Below, piece after piece: positions 55,619-63,960 of a DNA stretch of 64,000 nucleotides (the stretch's first letter is position 1; each line of letters opens with the position of its first letter). The notes beneath the pieces are model-generated. The model did no database searches and was not told the DNA's origin. It worked only from the letters and a program-made list of their open reading frames with translations. The position numbers and the translations under genes are program-made. The stretch is from an endosymbiont of Lamellibrachia barhami (GTDB taxonomy: Bacteria; Pseudomonadota; Gammaproteobacteria; Chromatiales; Chromatiaceae): the NCBI RefSeq assembly GCF_011947365.2, contig NZ_JAAVSH020000001.1:3681178-3745177 (forward strand). The letters run 5' to 3'.

Positions 55619-56255
55619 ATGGGGAAAGATCATTCAGAGAGTCACTCGCAATCTCTCTCACATCCGGGTGTTCATCCTGCTGCAATTTCCGCAACACCGG
55701 AATAACCTCCGGGGTAGCGACAAGCCCAAGATAGTGGGCGATATCGGCGCGAATATTGGCCTCGGCCGCATCAGCCATCCGTGTCAACACAGGCACCGCC
55801 GCCTCCAGCCATTCGCTCCCCTGTAGATCCTCCATCACCACGCCGATGCCGATGCGTGCCGCCATCGGTGTGCCGCTATCTTCGAGCAGCGCCAACAGGC
55901 TGGTCAGGGAGGCCGGATCGCGCTCAATGACCTCCGCCACCTTGTGCGGGCGCTGGGTCTCAAGCAGATGACTGAAATATTCACCAAAACCCTTGCCGGT
56001 GGCGGCCAGCTCGCACCAGTGCGCCAGTTCAGACTGGCTGTGCATCCCCTCCAACTCAAATGGCCCAATGCGGGTCCAGGGAACACTGCGCGTCCCGACC
56101 GCCTGAGCCGCTTCAGGATGTTCCACGATATTGATCGCTTCCAGACGCCCCAGATGTCCCTCTTCGAGCAGGCGACTCAGCGCTGCAAGGACTACGGGAC
56201 AGTGGGCGCAGCCGGTGGCAAGCAGCAGCAGTGCATCAGGAGGCGTGTTGGACAT
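55617..56255 (-). CDS. Thioredoxin-like domain plus HEAT repeats
   Basis: This 212-residue protein has an N-terminal thioredoxin-like fold with LLLATGCAHCPVVLAALSRL near residue 10 (a CxxC-type site, CAHC) and TRSVPWTRIGPFELEG near 57 (cis-Pro region). The C-terminal half (residues ~105-210) is made of HEAT-like repeats: LTSLLALLEDSGTPMAARIG, IRADIAHYLGLVATPEVIPV. It may reduce or sense thiols and bind a protein through the repeats. It is followed by slyX and the ArsR gene on the same strand upstream. Confidence 0.78.
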   Translation of the reverse strand: MSNTPPDALLLLATGCAHCPVVLAALSRLLEEGHLGRLEAINIVEHPEAAQAVGTRSVPWTRIGPFELEGMHSQSELAHWCELAATGKGFGEYFSHLLETQRPHKVAEVIERDPASLTSLLALLEDSGTPMAARIGIGVVMEDLQGSEWLEAAVPVLTRMADAAEANIRADIAHYLGLVATPEVIPVLRKLQQDEHPDVREIASDSLNDLSP

Positions 56256-56289
56256 GAGAACCCGGAGTGTGGAGCGAGTGAGCGCAGGC

Positions 56290-56493
56290 TCAGTAGTGCG
56301 GAGGCGGGGACTCGTCGGAATGCCCCTCCAGCGGCGAAGGGCTCAACGCCTGGAGACGCTGCCGCAACTCCTCAATCTCCTGCTGCAGGCTGTCTATAAT
56401 CTGTTGTTGATGCCCCACCGACTGGTTGAGCGACTGGATATTCTCCTCCTGAAACGCCAGCCGGGTCTCCAGTTCAATCAGCCGCGCATCCAT
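56290..56493 (-). CDS. slyX: SlyX family protein
   Basis: This 67-residue protein matches SlyX: an N-terminal coiled coil (RLIELETRLAFQEENIQSLN, then IIDSLQQEIEELRQRL) and the usual Pro/His ending SPPPHY. Its function is unknown. Its start lies 2 bases after the ArsR-type gene stop. Confidence 0.9.
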   Translation of the reverse strand: MDARLIELETRLAFQEENIQSLNQSVGHQQQIIDSLQQEIEELRQRLQALSPSPLEGHSDESPPPHY

Positions 56494-56495
56494 CT

Positions 56496-56831
56496 TCAGG
56501 ATCTCGGATAGCGGTCGTCGAGGTTGGCGGGGCAGAGCACATTGCGCATGATACCGATGAGATCCAGCAACTGAGGATTGCGAATACGGTAGTAGATTCG
56601 ATTCGCCTCCTTGCGGGAGACCACAATATTCTTGTTGCGCAGCTGCTCCAGATGCTGGGAGATATTGCTTTGGGAGGTGCCCGTCCTTTCAACGATCTCT
56701 CCGACGGAGAGTTCACTCTCGCCCAGAGAGCAGAGTATCTTCCATCGCAGAGGATGGGCCATCGCTTTCAAAGCGTTGGCGGTCAGGGCGGTATCTTCCT
56801 CGGTCGCTTGCGGTTCGTTCGGCTCGCTCAT
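56496..56831 (-). CDS. ArsR-family transcriptional regulator
   Basis: This 111-residue protein has the ArsR winged helix: LKAMAHPLRWKILCSLGE near residue 21, VGEIVERTGTSQSNISQHLE near 43 and the wing NIVVSRKEANRIYYRI near 69. It resembles the BigR/SqrR-type sulfur and redox regulators. It has one late cysteine (VLCPANL) and one in LCSLGE, so a two-cysteine persulfide or thiol switch is possible but not shown. It lies 9 bases after the response regulator. Confidence 0.87.
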   Translation of the reverse strand: MSEPNEPQATEEDTALTANALKAMAHPLRWKILCSLGESELSVGEIVERTGTSQSNISQHLEQLRNKNIVVSRKEANRIYYRIRNPQLLDLIGIMRNVLCPANLDDRYPRS

Positions 56832-56840
56832 AACTGACTC

Positions 56841-57686
56841 CTAAGCTGCATCCTCATCACGAATATATCCGGTCATATCTTTTGCGATACATATAATATG
56901 GCTAATCTTACCATCTTGATCTTTGACTGCGGTACGGGCAAAAAGTATCGGTACACGGCGCCCATCCTTGGCGATGAAACGTGCTTCGATGCGGCTTATC
57001 GCCCCGGTACGAATCAGCGCCTCCAGCCAGGTGCCGAAAAAAGCCCCGGCCTGCTCCTCTTCCGCCTCCTCGAACACGTCGCTGATCCACAGGCTCTGCA
57101 GATCACTCTCTGTATAGTCGAGCATCCGGCAGGCGGCGGGATTGGCGGATTCGATCCCACCCTCGGGATTCAGCACCAGCAGGGCCTCGCCCATGTAAGT
57201 GATGATATTTTCCAGATGCTGTTTGGCGGCAGCCAGTTCTGCGGTGCGTTCCGCCACCTTCTGCTCCAGCACCCGGTTCATCTGGCGCTCTTTCTCGATG
57301 AGACGGAAGTAGGTACTGATCTTGTTGATCAGCTGGTTATCGTCGATGGGCTTCAGTAGATAGTCCACGGCGCCCACCTCATACCCCTTCTGCTGGAACT
57401 CTTCAGTCTTGAAGGCTGCGGTGAGAAAGATGATGGGAATATCTTTGGTCTTATTACGGATCTTCAGCATCGATGCGGTCTGAAATCCATCCATCTCCGG
57501 CATCTGCACATCGAGAATGATCAGATCGATACCCGGCACCTTGACCGCAATATCCAGGGCCTGCTGGCCGGAGGTCGCCTCGAAGATCTCCACCTCCATA
57601 TGCCGTTCGACAAGGGTTCTGAGCGTAAACAGGTTATGCTCATGATCATCGACGATCAACAACTTGAATCCGGAGTAACGTTTCAT
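56841..57686 (-). CDS. Response regulator with PAS domain
   Basis: This 281-residue protein has an N-terminal receiver domain (KLLIVDDHEHNLFTLRTLVE, phospho-acceptor Asp in LIILDVQMPEMDGF near residue 55, Lys in YLLKPIDDNQL near 108), a short coiled coil and a C-terminal PAS domain (LLVLNPEGGIESANPAACRM near 175, then SLWISDVFEEAEEEQ). It has no DNA-binding or enzymatic output domain. Its start lies 40 bases after the hybrid kinase stop, so the two probably work together. Confidence 0.88.
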   Translation of the reverse strand: MKRYSGFKLLIVDDHEHNLFTLRTLVERHMEVEIFEATSGQQALDIAVKVPGIDLIILDVQMPEMDGFQTASMLKIRNKTKDIPIIFLTAAFKTEEFQQKGYEVGAVDYLLKPIDDNQLINKISTYFRLIEKERQMNRVLEQKVAERTAELAAAKQHLENIITYMGEALLVLNPEGGIESANPAACRMLDYTESDLQSLWISDVFEEAEEEQAGAFFGTWLEALIRTGAISRIEARFIAKDGRRVPILFARTAVKDQDGKISHIICIAKDMTGYIRDEDAA

Positions 57687-57726
57687 CTCTCTTTTTTGGT
57701 CTGTCTGCCGGTGTGAAACTGGTCCG

Positions 57727-60096
57727 TTACAACGGCAGGTGCCGGGCAATCAACGCCTTCAAGTCATCGGCATCGATCGGTTTTGGGATAAAGTCATCCG
57801 CACCTGCCTCTATACACCGCTCCCGGTCTAACGCCGTATTTTTTGCGGTGAGCGCGATTACGGCCAGATCTCTGAAACGGCCATCTTCGCGGATATGTCT
57901 GATCGTATCATAGCCATCCATCTCCGGCATCATGATGTCCATCAACACAATGGCAAATTCCGGGTTCTCTTCAAGGGTCTCCAGCGCCTCCCTGCCATCC
58001 CCCGCTGCCGTGATCTCCAACCCCCAGCTTTCGAGCAGGGGCGCCAACGCCAGCAGATTGCGCAGGTCATCATCAACCAACAATACGCGCTTGCCATTGA
58101 AATCCACCTCACGGGCTGTTGCAGATTGCGGCATTACCGTATCCTCCGGCTCTGTCGACGGTTCCGGCTGGTGTTCCTGCAATCCAAACGCCTCGGGCTC
58201 GACATGCTCCAGCCGCGCCTCGTCAATATCGGAGTGGTCGAACTCCAGCGGCAGGCTGAGGGTGAATACTGAACCCTCCCCCTCCTCACTCTCCAGCCTG
58301 ATATCACCGTCCATCAGATAGGCAAGTTCCCGGCTGATACTCAGACCCAGCCCGGTGCCGCCAAAACGACGACTGGTGGAGCCATCAGCCTGTTTGAACG
58401 CCTCGAATATCTCCCCGAGCTTGTCGCCAGGGATCCCGATGCCGCTATCCTCCACCCCAATACAGACCGGACGGGCGCTATCTTCGCCCGCATAGGCATG
58501 TATCGTCACGCCTCCACTTTTGGTGAATTTGACCGCATTGGAGAGAAAATTCTTCAGTATCTGCCGCACCTTCTCATGATCTGAGATAAAGAATTCCGGG
58601 GCGTCCGAGGCAATATCTGCCGTAAAAGAGAGGGATTTTGCATCGAACTGGGGCTTTACCAACTCCATCAACTCCTCGATCAAACGCCGCAGATCAATTC
58701 GTTCCAGACTGAAACTGGCCTGTCCCGCCTCTATGCGGGAGAGATCGAGAATATTGTCGATCAGCGCTTTCAGATCTGCCCCGGCCTCATGGATCACCGA
58801 AACCTGTTTGCGTTGCGCGCCACGCAACGCCTCCGGCCCCTCTGAAAGCATTTTGGAGAGCAGTAAGATGGAATTCAGCGGGGTGCGCAGCTCATGGCTG
58901 ACATTGGCCAGAAACTCCGACTTGTAGCGGTTCGACTCCTCCAGTTGGCGGGCATGCTGCCGCTGCTCTTCCGAGTGGTGAGTATGCGCCTCGGCCAGAA
59001 CCGTCAACTGCTCACCCAGCTCCCGTACCTCTCTGGGCCCCCGCCAATGGAAACGAACCGGCTCACCCTCACGCAATACCCGCCCGACCCCCTCCGTCAG
59101 GGTCTGGCCAAAACGGGAAACGGTCAAGGCAATCCACCTGGCTGATAACAACACAAGCAGCGAGACGACAAAGACAATGGTAAGCACGCGCATGACCAGC
59201 GTATTACGAAACTTGGAGAGCGGTGACGGATCCACCGCACGCCCAACCCAGAGCGGCCCCGAATCCTCTGTCATGAACATCGGCACCCAGATAACCTGCT
59301 GACCGGCATCTCCCTTCCAAAGACCCAGCTTGCCCGCCGTAAAGATCTCTTTCAGACCGGCAAAATCGGTGAAGGCGCGGGACGTCTGGTCACCGGAGAT
59401 CTGCTCCTCCAGATAGACACCCTCATTGTTGACCCAGAGTGTATTCCGATAAGCCCTGGCCATGCCACCGACATCGATATTGGCAACCACCGCCCCAACA
59501 GTTTTGCCGAAACCTTGAGGACCACTGCCTTCAATCGGACTGATCATCCGCAGCGTCATGAAACGTCTGGGGTCATCGTGTGCGGCTGCGGGGTTCAGGC
59601 TGATCAGACTTACCGCAACGGTTCCAAGCTCCTGTCGCATGCCCGCCAGTCTCATCTCCAGATTCGGCAGATCGGGCTGAGTGGCCGTGGGTTCCCACCG
59701 CTGAGTTCGTGAATTCCGCTCCAACCAGAAATAGGGTCTGGCCTGATCGTCCAAAAAGAGGATCTGGATGATATCAAACTGGTCCCGCAGAACCTTATTG
59801 ATCCATCCGGTATAATTCACCCGCGCCTTGTCGAAGCGCGCCTCGTCCTCTAGCCCGGATTCTCCCAACACACCGCCCGGTTCCGGCAGTTTGGCCAGCA
59901 GTCGCAGCATTTCATGGCGACTGGCCAGGTGCTCATCAAGATCCCTGAAATCAGCCCGCAGATTCTGCAGATGCGCCTTATGGTAGAAGAGCTCCAGCCG
60001 GTCCAGGACAAAAGGCAGATTGGAAACAACCATCACGGTCAGTGGAGCCAGACCAAACAGGAAGAGAAACAGCATGATCTGAGTGCGCAGTTTCAT
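57727..60096 (-). CDS. Hybrid sensor histidine kinase
   Basis: This 789-residue membrane protein has an N-terminal membrane segment (residues ~6-25), a large periplasmic sensor domain (cache-like, ~30-300), a second membrane segment (VLTIVFVVSLLVLLSARWIA, ~308-327) and a HAMP-like region. The H-box is EFLANVSHELRTPLNSILLL near 400. The ATPase has NFLSNAVKFTKSGG near 510 and FGGTGLGLSISRELAYLMDG near 570. A receiver domain ends the protein (LLVDDDLRNLLALAP, Asp in VLMDIMMPEMDGYD near 715, FIPKPIDADD). It should sense an unknown periplasmic signal and relay phosphate to the response regulator. Confidence 0.93.
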   Translation of the reverse strand: MKLRTQIMLFLFLFGLAPLTVMVVSNLPFVLDRLELFYHKAHLQNLRADFRDLDEHLASRHEMLRLLAKLPEPGGVLGESGLEDEARFDKARVNYTGWINKVLRDQFDIIQILFLDDQARPYFWLERNSRTQRWEPTATQPDLPNLEMRLAGMRQELGTVAVSLISLNPAAAHDDPRRFMTLRMISPIEGSGPQGFGKTVGAVVANIDVGGMARAYRNTLWVNNEGVYLEEQISGDQTSRAFTDFAGLKEIFTAGKLGLWKGDAGQQVIWVPMFMTEDSGPLWVGRAVDPSPLSKFRNTLVMRVLTIVFVVSLLVLLSARWIALTVSRFGQTLTEGVGRVLREGEPVRFHWRGPREVRELGEQLTVLAEAHTHHSEEQRQHARQLEESNRYKSEFLANVSHELRTPLNSILLLSKMLSEGPEALRGAQRKQVSVIHEAGADLKALIDNILDLSRIEAGQASFSLERIDLRRLIEELMELVKPQFDAKSLSFTADIASDAPEFFISDHEKVRQILKNFLSNAVKFTKSGGVTIHAYAGEDSARPVCIGVEDSGIGIPGDKLGEIFEAFKQADGSTSRRFGGTGLGLSISRELAYLMDGDIRLESEEGEGSVFTLSLPLEFDHSDIDEARLEHVEPEAFGLQEHQPEPSTEPEDTVMPQSATAREVDFNGKRVLLVDDDLRNLLALAPLLESWGLEITAAGDGREALETLEENPEFAIVLMDIMMPEMDGYDTIRHIREDGRFRDLAVIALTAKNTALDRERCIEAGADDFIPKPIDADDLKALIARHLPL

Positions 60097-60176
60097 TCAC
60101 ACATCCTGCGCCAATCCAATGGTGCCGGAGGTCAGGGAGGGAGCATTCACTGACCTACACTGCATCACGATCACGC

Positions 60177-60641
60177 TCAGAGCGACTTGACCAACTGTAA
60201 AACCTGCCCGGCATGCCCCTTGGGTTTCACGTCGTAGAGCGCTTCACGCACCACGCCTGATTTGTCAATGATGAATGTGGAACGCACGATTCCCATGCGT
60301 TTCTGGCCATGCGCCTCCTTCTCCTGCCAGACGCCAAAAGCCTCACAGGCTTCCCCCTCGGGATCCGCCAGCAGGCGCACCGTCAGCCCGTGCTTGTCGC
60401 GAAAAGAGGCATGACTCACGCAATTGTCTCGGCTGATGCCGAAAACCAGGGTATCCAGCTTTTCAAAATCCTCCATTAAATCGGACAGCTCCAATGCCTC
60501 GATCGTACAACCCGTCGTGTCGTCCTTGGGATAGAAATAGAGCACAAGGTTTTTCTTATCCAGATAATCACTGGAATCGACCATGTACATATCCGCATCA
60601 GGCAACTGGAAAGGGGGGGCCTTCTGACCGACTTGCAGCAT
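60177..60641 (-). CDS. bcp: Peroxiredoxin of the Bcp/PrxQ type
   Basis: This 154-residue peroxiredoxin has LYFYPKDDTTGCTIEALELS near residue 34, with the peroxidatic Cys at about 45 in the TxxC motif. The usual second Cys five residues later is absent (GCTIEALEL), so it is of the 1-Cys PrxQ kind or uses another thiol. It reduces peroxides. AAGGAGC lies 7 bases before the ATG. Confidence 0.9.
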   Translation of the reverse strand: MLQVGQKAPPFQLPDADMYMVDSSDYLDKKNLVLYFYPKDDTTGCTIEALELSDLMEDFEKLDTLVFGISRDNCVSHASFRDKHGLTVRLLADPEGEACEAFGVWQEKEAHGQKRMGIVRSTFIIDKSGVVREALYDVKPKGHAGQVLQLVKSL

Positions 60642-61023
60642 AAATGCTCCTTATTCTTCTCATTATGAAGTTGAAATCCAAAGGTATAAAAACTGTGTGA
60701 CATGTTTAGATGCCGCTCTATATCCGCACTTTGCCAAGCAGCGACAGCGATTGATGCACTCGCTGTCTACCCATGAAGATAGTGAGCCAGCCAAGGAACG
60801 TCAACTCCCCCACTTCTCACTGCCTTTCCGCATTTCGCTCATCAGTAACAGATGATCACCCCCCTCACCCATCAAACAAGGTAGGCAAACTGTCGATTTC
60901 ATAGCATAATCAGTCCCCTGAAAGGTCGAATCCACCTTTGTGCTTGTATTCGACCATCAGAAAATTCATGGTTATTTCCACTTGCCCGGCAATTCTGGCC
61001 AGGGAATCACAGGCAACCGAAAC
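60642..61023. other. Divergent promoter region between bcp and the ATPase gene
   Basis: This 382-base gap separates two diverging genes and must hold both promoters. No clear promoter boxes, repeats or small genes were identified. The frame of the ATPase is open back to 60940, but the family start is at 61024. Confidence 0.45.
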
Positions 61024-62094
61024 ATGTATGACGATTTTTACAAACTGAAAGGCAAACCCTTCCAGCTGACACCCGACCACAAGTTCTTCTTCAATAGTAA
61101 GGGGCACAATCGGGCAATGGCCTACCTGCGCTACGGACTTGAGCAGGGTGAAGGGTTTATCGTGATCACCGGTGGCATAGGTACCGGCAAAACCACACTG
61201 GTCAGAAACCTGTTTCAGGAGCTCTCCAACAAAAACGTCATGGCGGCCCAGCTGGTTACCACCCAGGTCGATCCAGACGACATGCTGCGCATGGTCTGTG
61301 CCTCTTTTGGTCTCGCCCATGAAGGTCTCAACAAGGCCACGTTATTACACAATCTCGAAGCCATCGCCCGCACCCGCCACGCCGAGGGCAAGCAGATTCT
61401 GCTGGTGGTGGACGAAGCGCAGAACCTTCCTGCCCGGTCAGTGGAGGAACTGCGCATGCTCTCCAACTTCCAGGTTGGGGATAAAGCACTGGTGCAGACC
61501 TTCCTGCTCGGCCAGGAGGAGTTCAAGCGCACGCTGCAGAGCCCAGGCATGGAACAGTTCCGGCAGCGCATCATCGCCTCTTACCATCTGGAGCCGTTGA
61601 GCGGCGACGAGACCGAAAAATATATCAAGCACCGTTTACAGCTCGTCGGCTGGGAAGGCGATCCGGAGTTTGCCGAGGAGGTGTTCCAAATAATCTACGA
61701 CTTCACCGAGGGCGTACCCCGCCGCATCAACTCGATGTGTGATCGCCTGATGCTGTACGGATGCCTGGAAGAGCTCCACACCATGGACAAGAAAGCGGTG
61801 GGCGCCGTGATCGAGGAGTTGGAGCAGGAAGTCAGCTACCAGAAGCCCAGCACCCAGGGACAACAGCAGCTCGCTTCCGTCTCGCATCTGCCCTCTCGTG
61901 GCGCTGGCGCACAGATGTCCGCCTCAAATGCAGCGCCGGAGATGATGGCCAACGCCGATGAGTTTATCTATCGGATTCAAGAGCTAGAGAAAGAGATCAG
62001 CAGTCTGAAAAAGACCATGCGCAACGAACAGAAACTGCTGCGCAAAGCCATTTTGCTACAGATGGACATGGATGAGTTCGACGACGTCGAGTAG
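61024..62094 (+). CDS. XrtA/PEP-CTERM system-type AAA ATPase (ExeA-like)
   Basis: This 356-residue protein begins MYDDFYKLKGKPFQLTPDHK, typical of the ATPase found in XrtA/PEP-CTERM exopolysaccharide loci and of ExeA/GspA. Walker A is ITGGIGTGKTTLVRN near residue 46 and Walker B ILLVVDEAQNLP near 126; arginine-rich sensor 2 (GVPRRINSMCDRLML) follows near 232. The C-terminus (~310-350) is a coiled coil. In those systems it is linked to polysaccharide export. Here it is not beside exopolysaccharide genes. Confidence 0.87.
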   Translation: MYDDFYKLKGKPFQLTPDHKFFFNSKGHNRAMAYLRYGLEQGEGFIVITGGIGTGKTTLVRNLFQELSNKNVMAAQLVTTQVDPDDMLRMVCASFGLAHEGLNKATLLHNLEAIARTRHAEGKQILLVVDEAQNLPARSVEELRMLSNFQVGDKALVQTFLLGQEEFKRTLQSPGMEQFRQRIIASYHLEPLSGDETEKYIKHRLQLVGWEGDPEFAEEVFQIIYDFTEGVPRRINSMCDRLMLYGCLEELHTMDKKAVGAVIEELEQEVSYQKPSTQGQQQLASVSHLPSRGAGAQMSASNAAPEMMANADEFIYRIQELEKEISSLKKTMRNEQKLLRKAILLQMDMDEFDDVE

Positions 62095-62120
62095 CCTGCC
62101 CATTTTGCCGAGCCGAACAC

Positions 62121-62214
62121 GTAGGCCTGATCAAGCGTAGCGGATCAGGCATAAGGCATAAGGCTTGATACAAGGAACCGTGTTTGCCGGTTCCGCAAGC
62201 TTGAACCGGCCTGC
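62121..62214. repeat. GTAGGCCTGATCAAGCG repeat (copy 2)
   Basis: It shares CAAGCGTAGCGGATC and the GCTTGAACC...GCCTGC end with the copy at 55525-55618. The GCCTGATC...GATCAGGC stem shows paired changes relative to copy 1 (GCCCGATC...GATCGGGC). Such compensating changes suggest the folded form matters. Confidence 0.7.
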
Positions 62215-62242
62215 GAACCATCAGCCTGGATTAGCCTTTAGT

Positions 62243-62467
62243 TTAGTCCAGCTCAGGTCCCAGGATATGCGTCACCGGCTCAAAACCGCGTCCCTCCAGC
62301 GCCTCGGCAATATCCTCCCAGACATAGCCTGTTTTCGACTCTTCCGCCTGCGCGATGATACCCGTGGCAAACCGATAGGCTTCATTGGTATCCAGGTCGT
62401 CAGGAATCCGCACCAGCCGAATGCGCTCGAATTGAGCACTGGGCAACAGCATCAGGGTTTCACTCAT
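62243..62467 (-). CDS. Small hypothetical protein
   Basis: This 74-residue protein was not recognised. AAGGTGAG lies 6 bases before the ATG, and the composition is protein-like (FERIRLVRIPDDLDTNEAYR, then YVWEDIAEALEGRGFEPV). There is no cysteine, signal peptide or membrane segment. Confidence 0.65.
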   Translation of the reverse strand: MSETLMLLPSAQFERIRLVRIPDDLDTNEAYRFATGIIAQAEESKTGYVWEDIAEALEGRGFEPVTHILGPELD

Positions 62468-62678
62468 GTATACTCACCTTGCAGTGTGGGTTACTGCCAT
62501 CAGATTGGTTGATTCTGCTCCACGCCCGGCAAGAAATTGTCTTGAACAGGTTTTGCGGATATCAGCCGTGATGATACCCCCCCCATCTGATTCATCAAAC
62601 ATAAAAACCTGCTAATCTCATAACATACATTCCACCTTCCCGGCGATCAGGCCCAGACTCAAAGATTTACCTATCACT

Positions 62679-63362
62679 ATGAAATCAAAGCCGCTTATCC
62701 ATGCACTGCTTTTACTGCCCTTTCTCAGTGCCTGTACTACGAACGATCCTCACCAACGGGCAAAAACCGGCGCTGCCATCGGCGCGGTAGTAGGCGCAGT
62801 TGCCGGACACCAGATGAACGACAGATCAGGGAAATTCGTCGGTGCTGCGGTTGGCGCCCTGGCAGGTGCCGCCATCGGTAACTATATGGACGATCAACAG
62901 AGGGAGTTCGAGGAGAGCCTGGCTGTGGAGCAGGAGCGTCACGATGTGGAGATCGAGCGTCTGAAAGACGACACCCTGAAGCTCAGCGTCAACAATGAAG
63001 TCTCCTTCGCCTTCGATAGCGCCGACATCTCCCCAGCCTTCAAACCGACCCTGAGCAAGCTTGCCAGACTGCTGAACAAATACAACAAGACCGTAGTGCA
63101 CATCATTGGCCACACAGACAACAGGGGTGCCAATGAGTACAACGAAACCCTCTCCAGCCGACGCGCAGACCATGTCGCCTTCTATCTTGAGGACAGGGGC
63201 GTACCTGGAGCCCGCATCCGCACCGAAGGGAGAGGTGAGTCGGAACCCCGCGCCACCAACACAACAGAAGCCGGACGCCAGCTGAATCGCCGGGTTGAGA
63301 TCTATGTCAAACCCATCGTGGAGGGTGATGAAGAGACGGCCTACGAATCACCACGCTACTGA
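62679..63362 (+). CDS. OmpA-family outer-membrane lipoprotein (YiaD-like)
   Basis: This 227-residue protein has a lipoprotein signal (LLLLPFLSAC, lipid Cys near residue 19), a glycine-zipper region GAAIGAVVGAVAGHQMNDRS and GAAVGALAGAAIGNYM (residues ~30-70) and a C-terminal OmpA peptidoglycan-binding domain (VVHIIGHTDNRGANEYNETL near 144, LNRRVEIYV near 200). It should anchor the outer membrane to the cell wall. Confidence 0.92.
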   Translation: MKSKPLIHALLLLPFLSACTTNDPHQRAKTGAAIGAVVGAVAGHQMNDRSGKFVGAAVGALAGAAIGNYMDDQQREFEESLAVEQERHDVEIERLKDDTLKLSVNNEVSFAFDSADISPAFKPTLSKLARLLNKYNKTVVHIIGHTDNRGANEYNETLSSRRADHVAFYLEDRGVPGARIRTEGRGESEPRATNTTEAGRQLNRRVEIYVKPIVEGDEETAYESPRY

Positions 63363-63386
63363 CGTGCATCCGTCCGGAAACATCTT

Positions 63387-63464
63387 TTCACCACGAAGAA
63401 CTCGAAAGGCACAAAGCTTATTAATTGATTAACAGTGAATTTCCTTTGTGTTCTTCGTGGTGAA
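63387..63464. repeat. Palindrome TTCACCACGAAGAA / TTCTTCGTGGTGAA
   Basis: TTCACCACGAAGAA (63387-63400) and TTCTTCGTGGTGAA (63451-63464) are perfect 14-base reverse complements around a loop of about 50 bases that contains TTAATTGATTAA. It is a relative of the palindrome at 25359-25430. Confidence 0.75.
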
Positions 63465-63509
63465 TACAGTTTTCCCAGACATGAGAGTGAATAAGAAGGA
63501 GACTGCGCC

Positions 63510-63917
63510 ATGCCCAACTATTTCCATATCGCCGAACTGGTGCCCCCAAGCATCCACCAAAAGTTCGGAGATCAGCGATCGTGGAATTTCGTCAACCGTC
63601 GCGCCTACAAAAATCTCGTGAAGATCAGGCATTATGTGGGCCGGCCTTTCATCATCAATAACTATCGTGACGGAGGCCAGCGGGAGTGGTCTGGATTCAG
63701 GACGCCGGAAAGTCCCTATTTCTCTTCAACCTCTGGCACTCGATAGCCAACGCCTACGACATCATCTGTAGCGGCCTCACACCGCAGGAGCTGCAGGAAG
63801 TGGTGCAGAAGCACTTACGCAAAATTCAATATCGGCGGGTGAACTCGCCCCCACCTGAACCCAGTCGACTGGCGTTTCAATCTGAACGGAGAACTCACGG
63901 TCTTTCATCTGACCTGA
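63510..63917 (+). pseudogene. Peptidase M15-like protein gene with frameshifts
   Basis: The frame starts MPNYFHIAELVPPSIHQKFG and reads well to FRTPESPYFSSTSG near residue 75, where it breaks at about 63720. The next parts, HSIANAYDIICSGLTPQELQ and then HLNPVDWRFNLNGELTVFHL, lie in other frames and end at a stop at 63917. The order (GFRTP, HS-x-ANAYDI, DWRFN) matches M15A-like D-Ala-D-Ala peptidases and phage relatives. Two or three single-base errors would restore it, so a sequencing fault is as likely as a real pseudogene. Confidence 0.65.
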
Positions 63918-63936
63918 CCGGCGCCCCAATAAAAGA

Positions 63937-63960
63937 CGGGGGCTCCAGGCCCCCGTTTTC
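63937..63960 (+). terminator. Rho-independent terminator after the peptidase-like gene
   Basis: CGGGGGC and GCCCCCG form a 7-base stem with a 5-base loop, followed by TTTT, 20 bases after the restored stop at 63917. This supports a real gene ending there. Confidence 0.8.
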
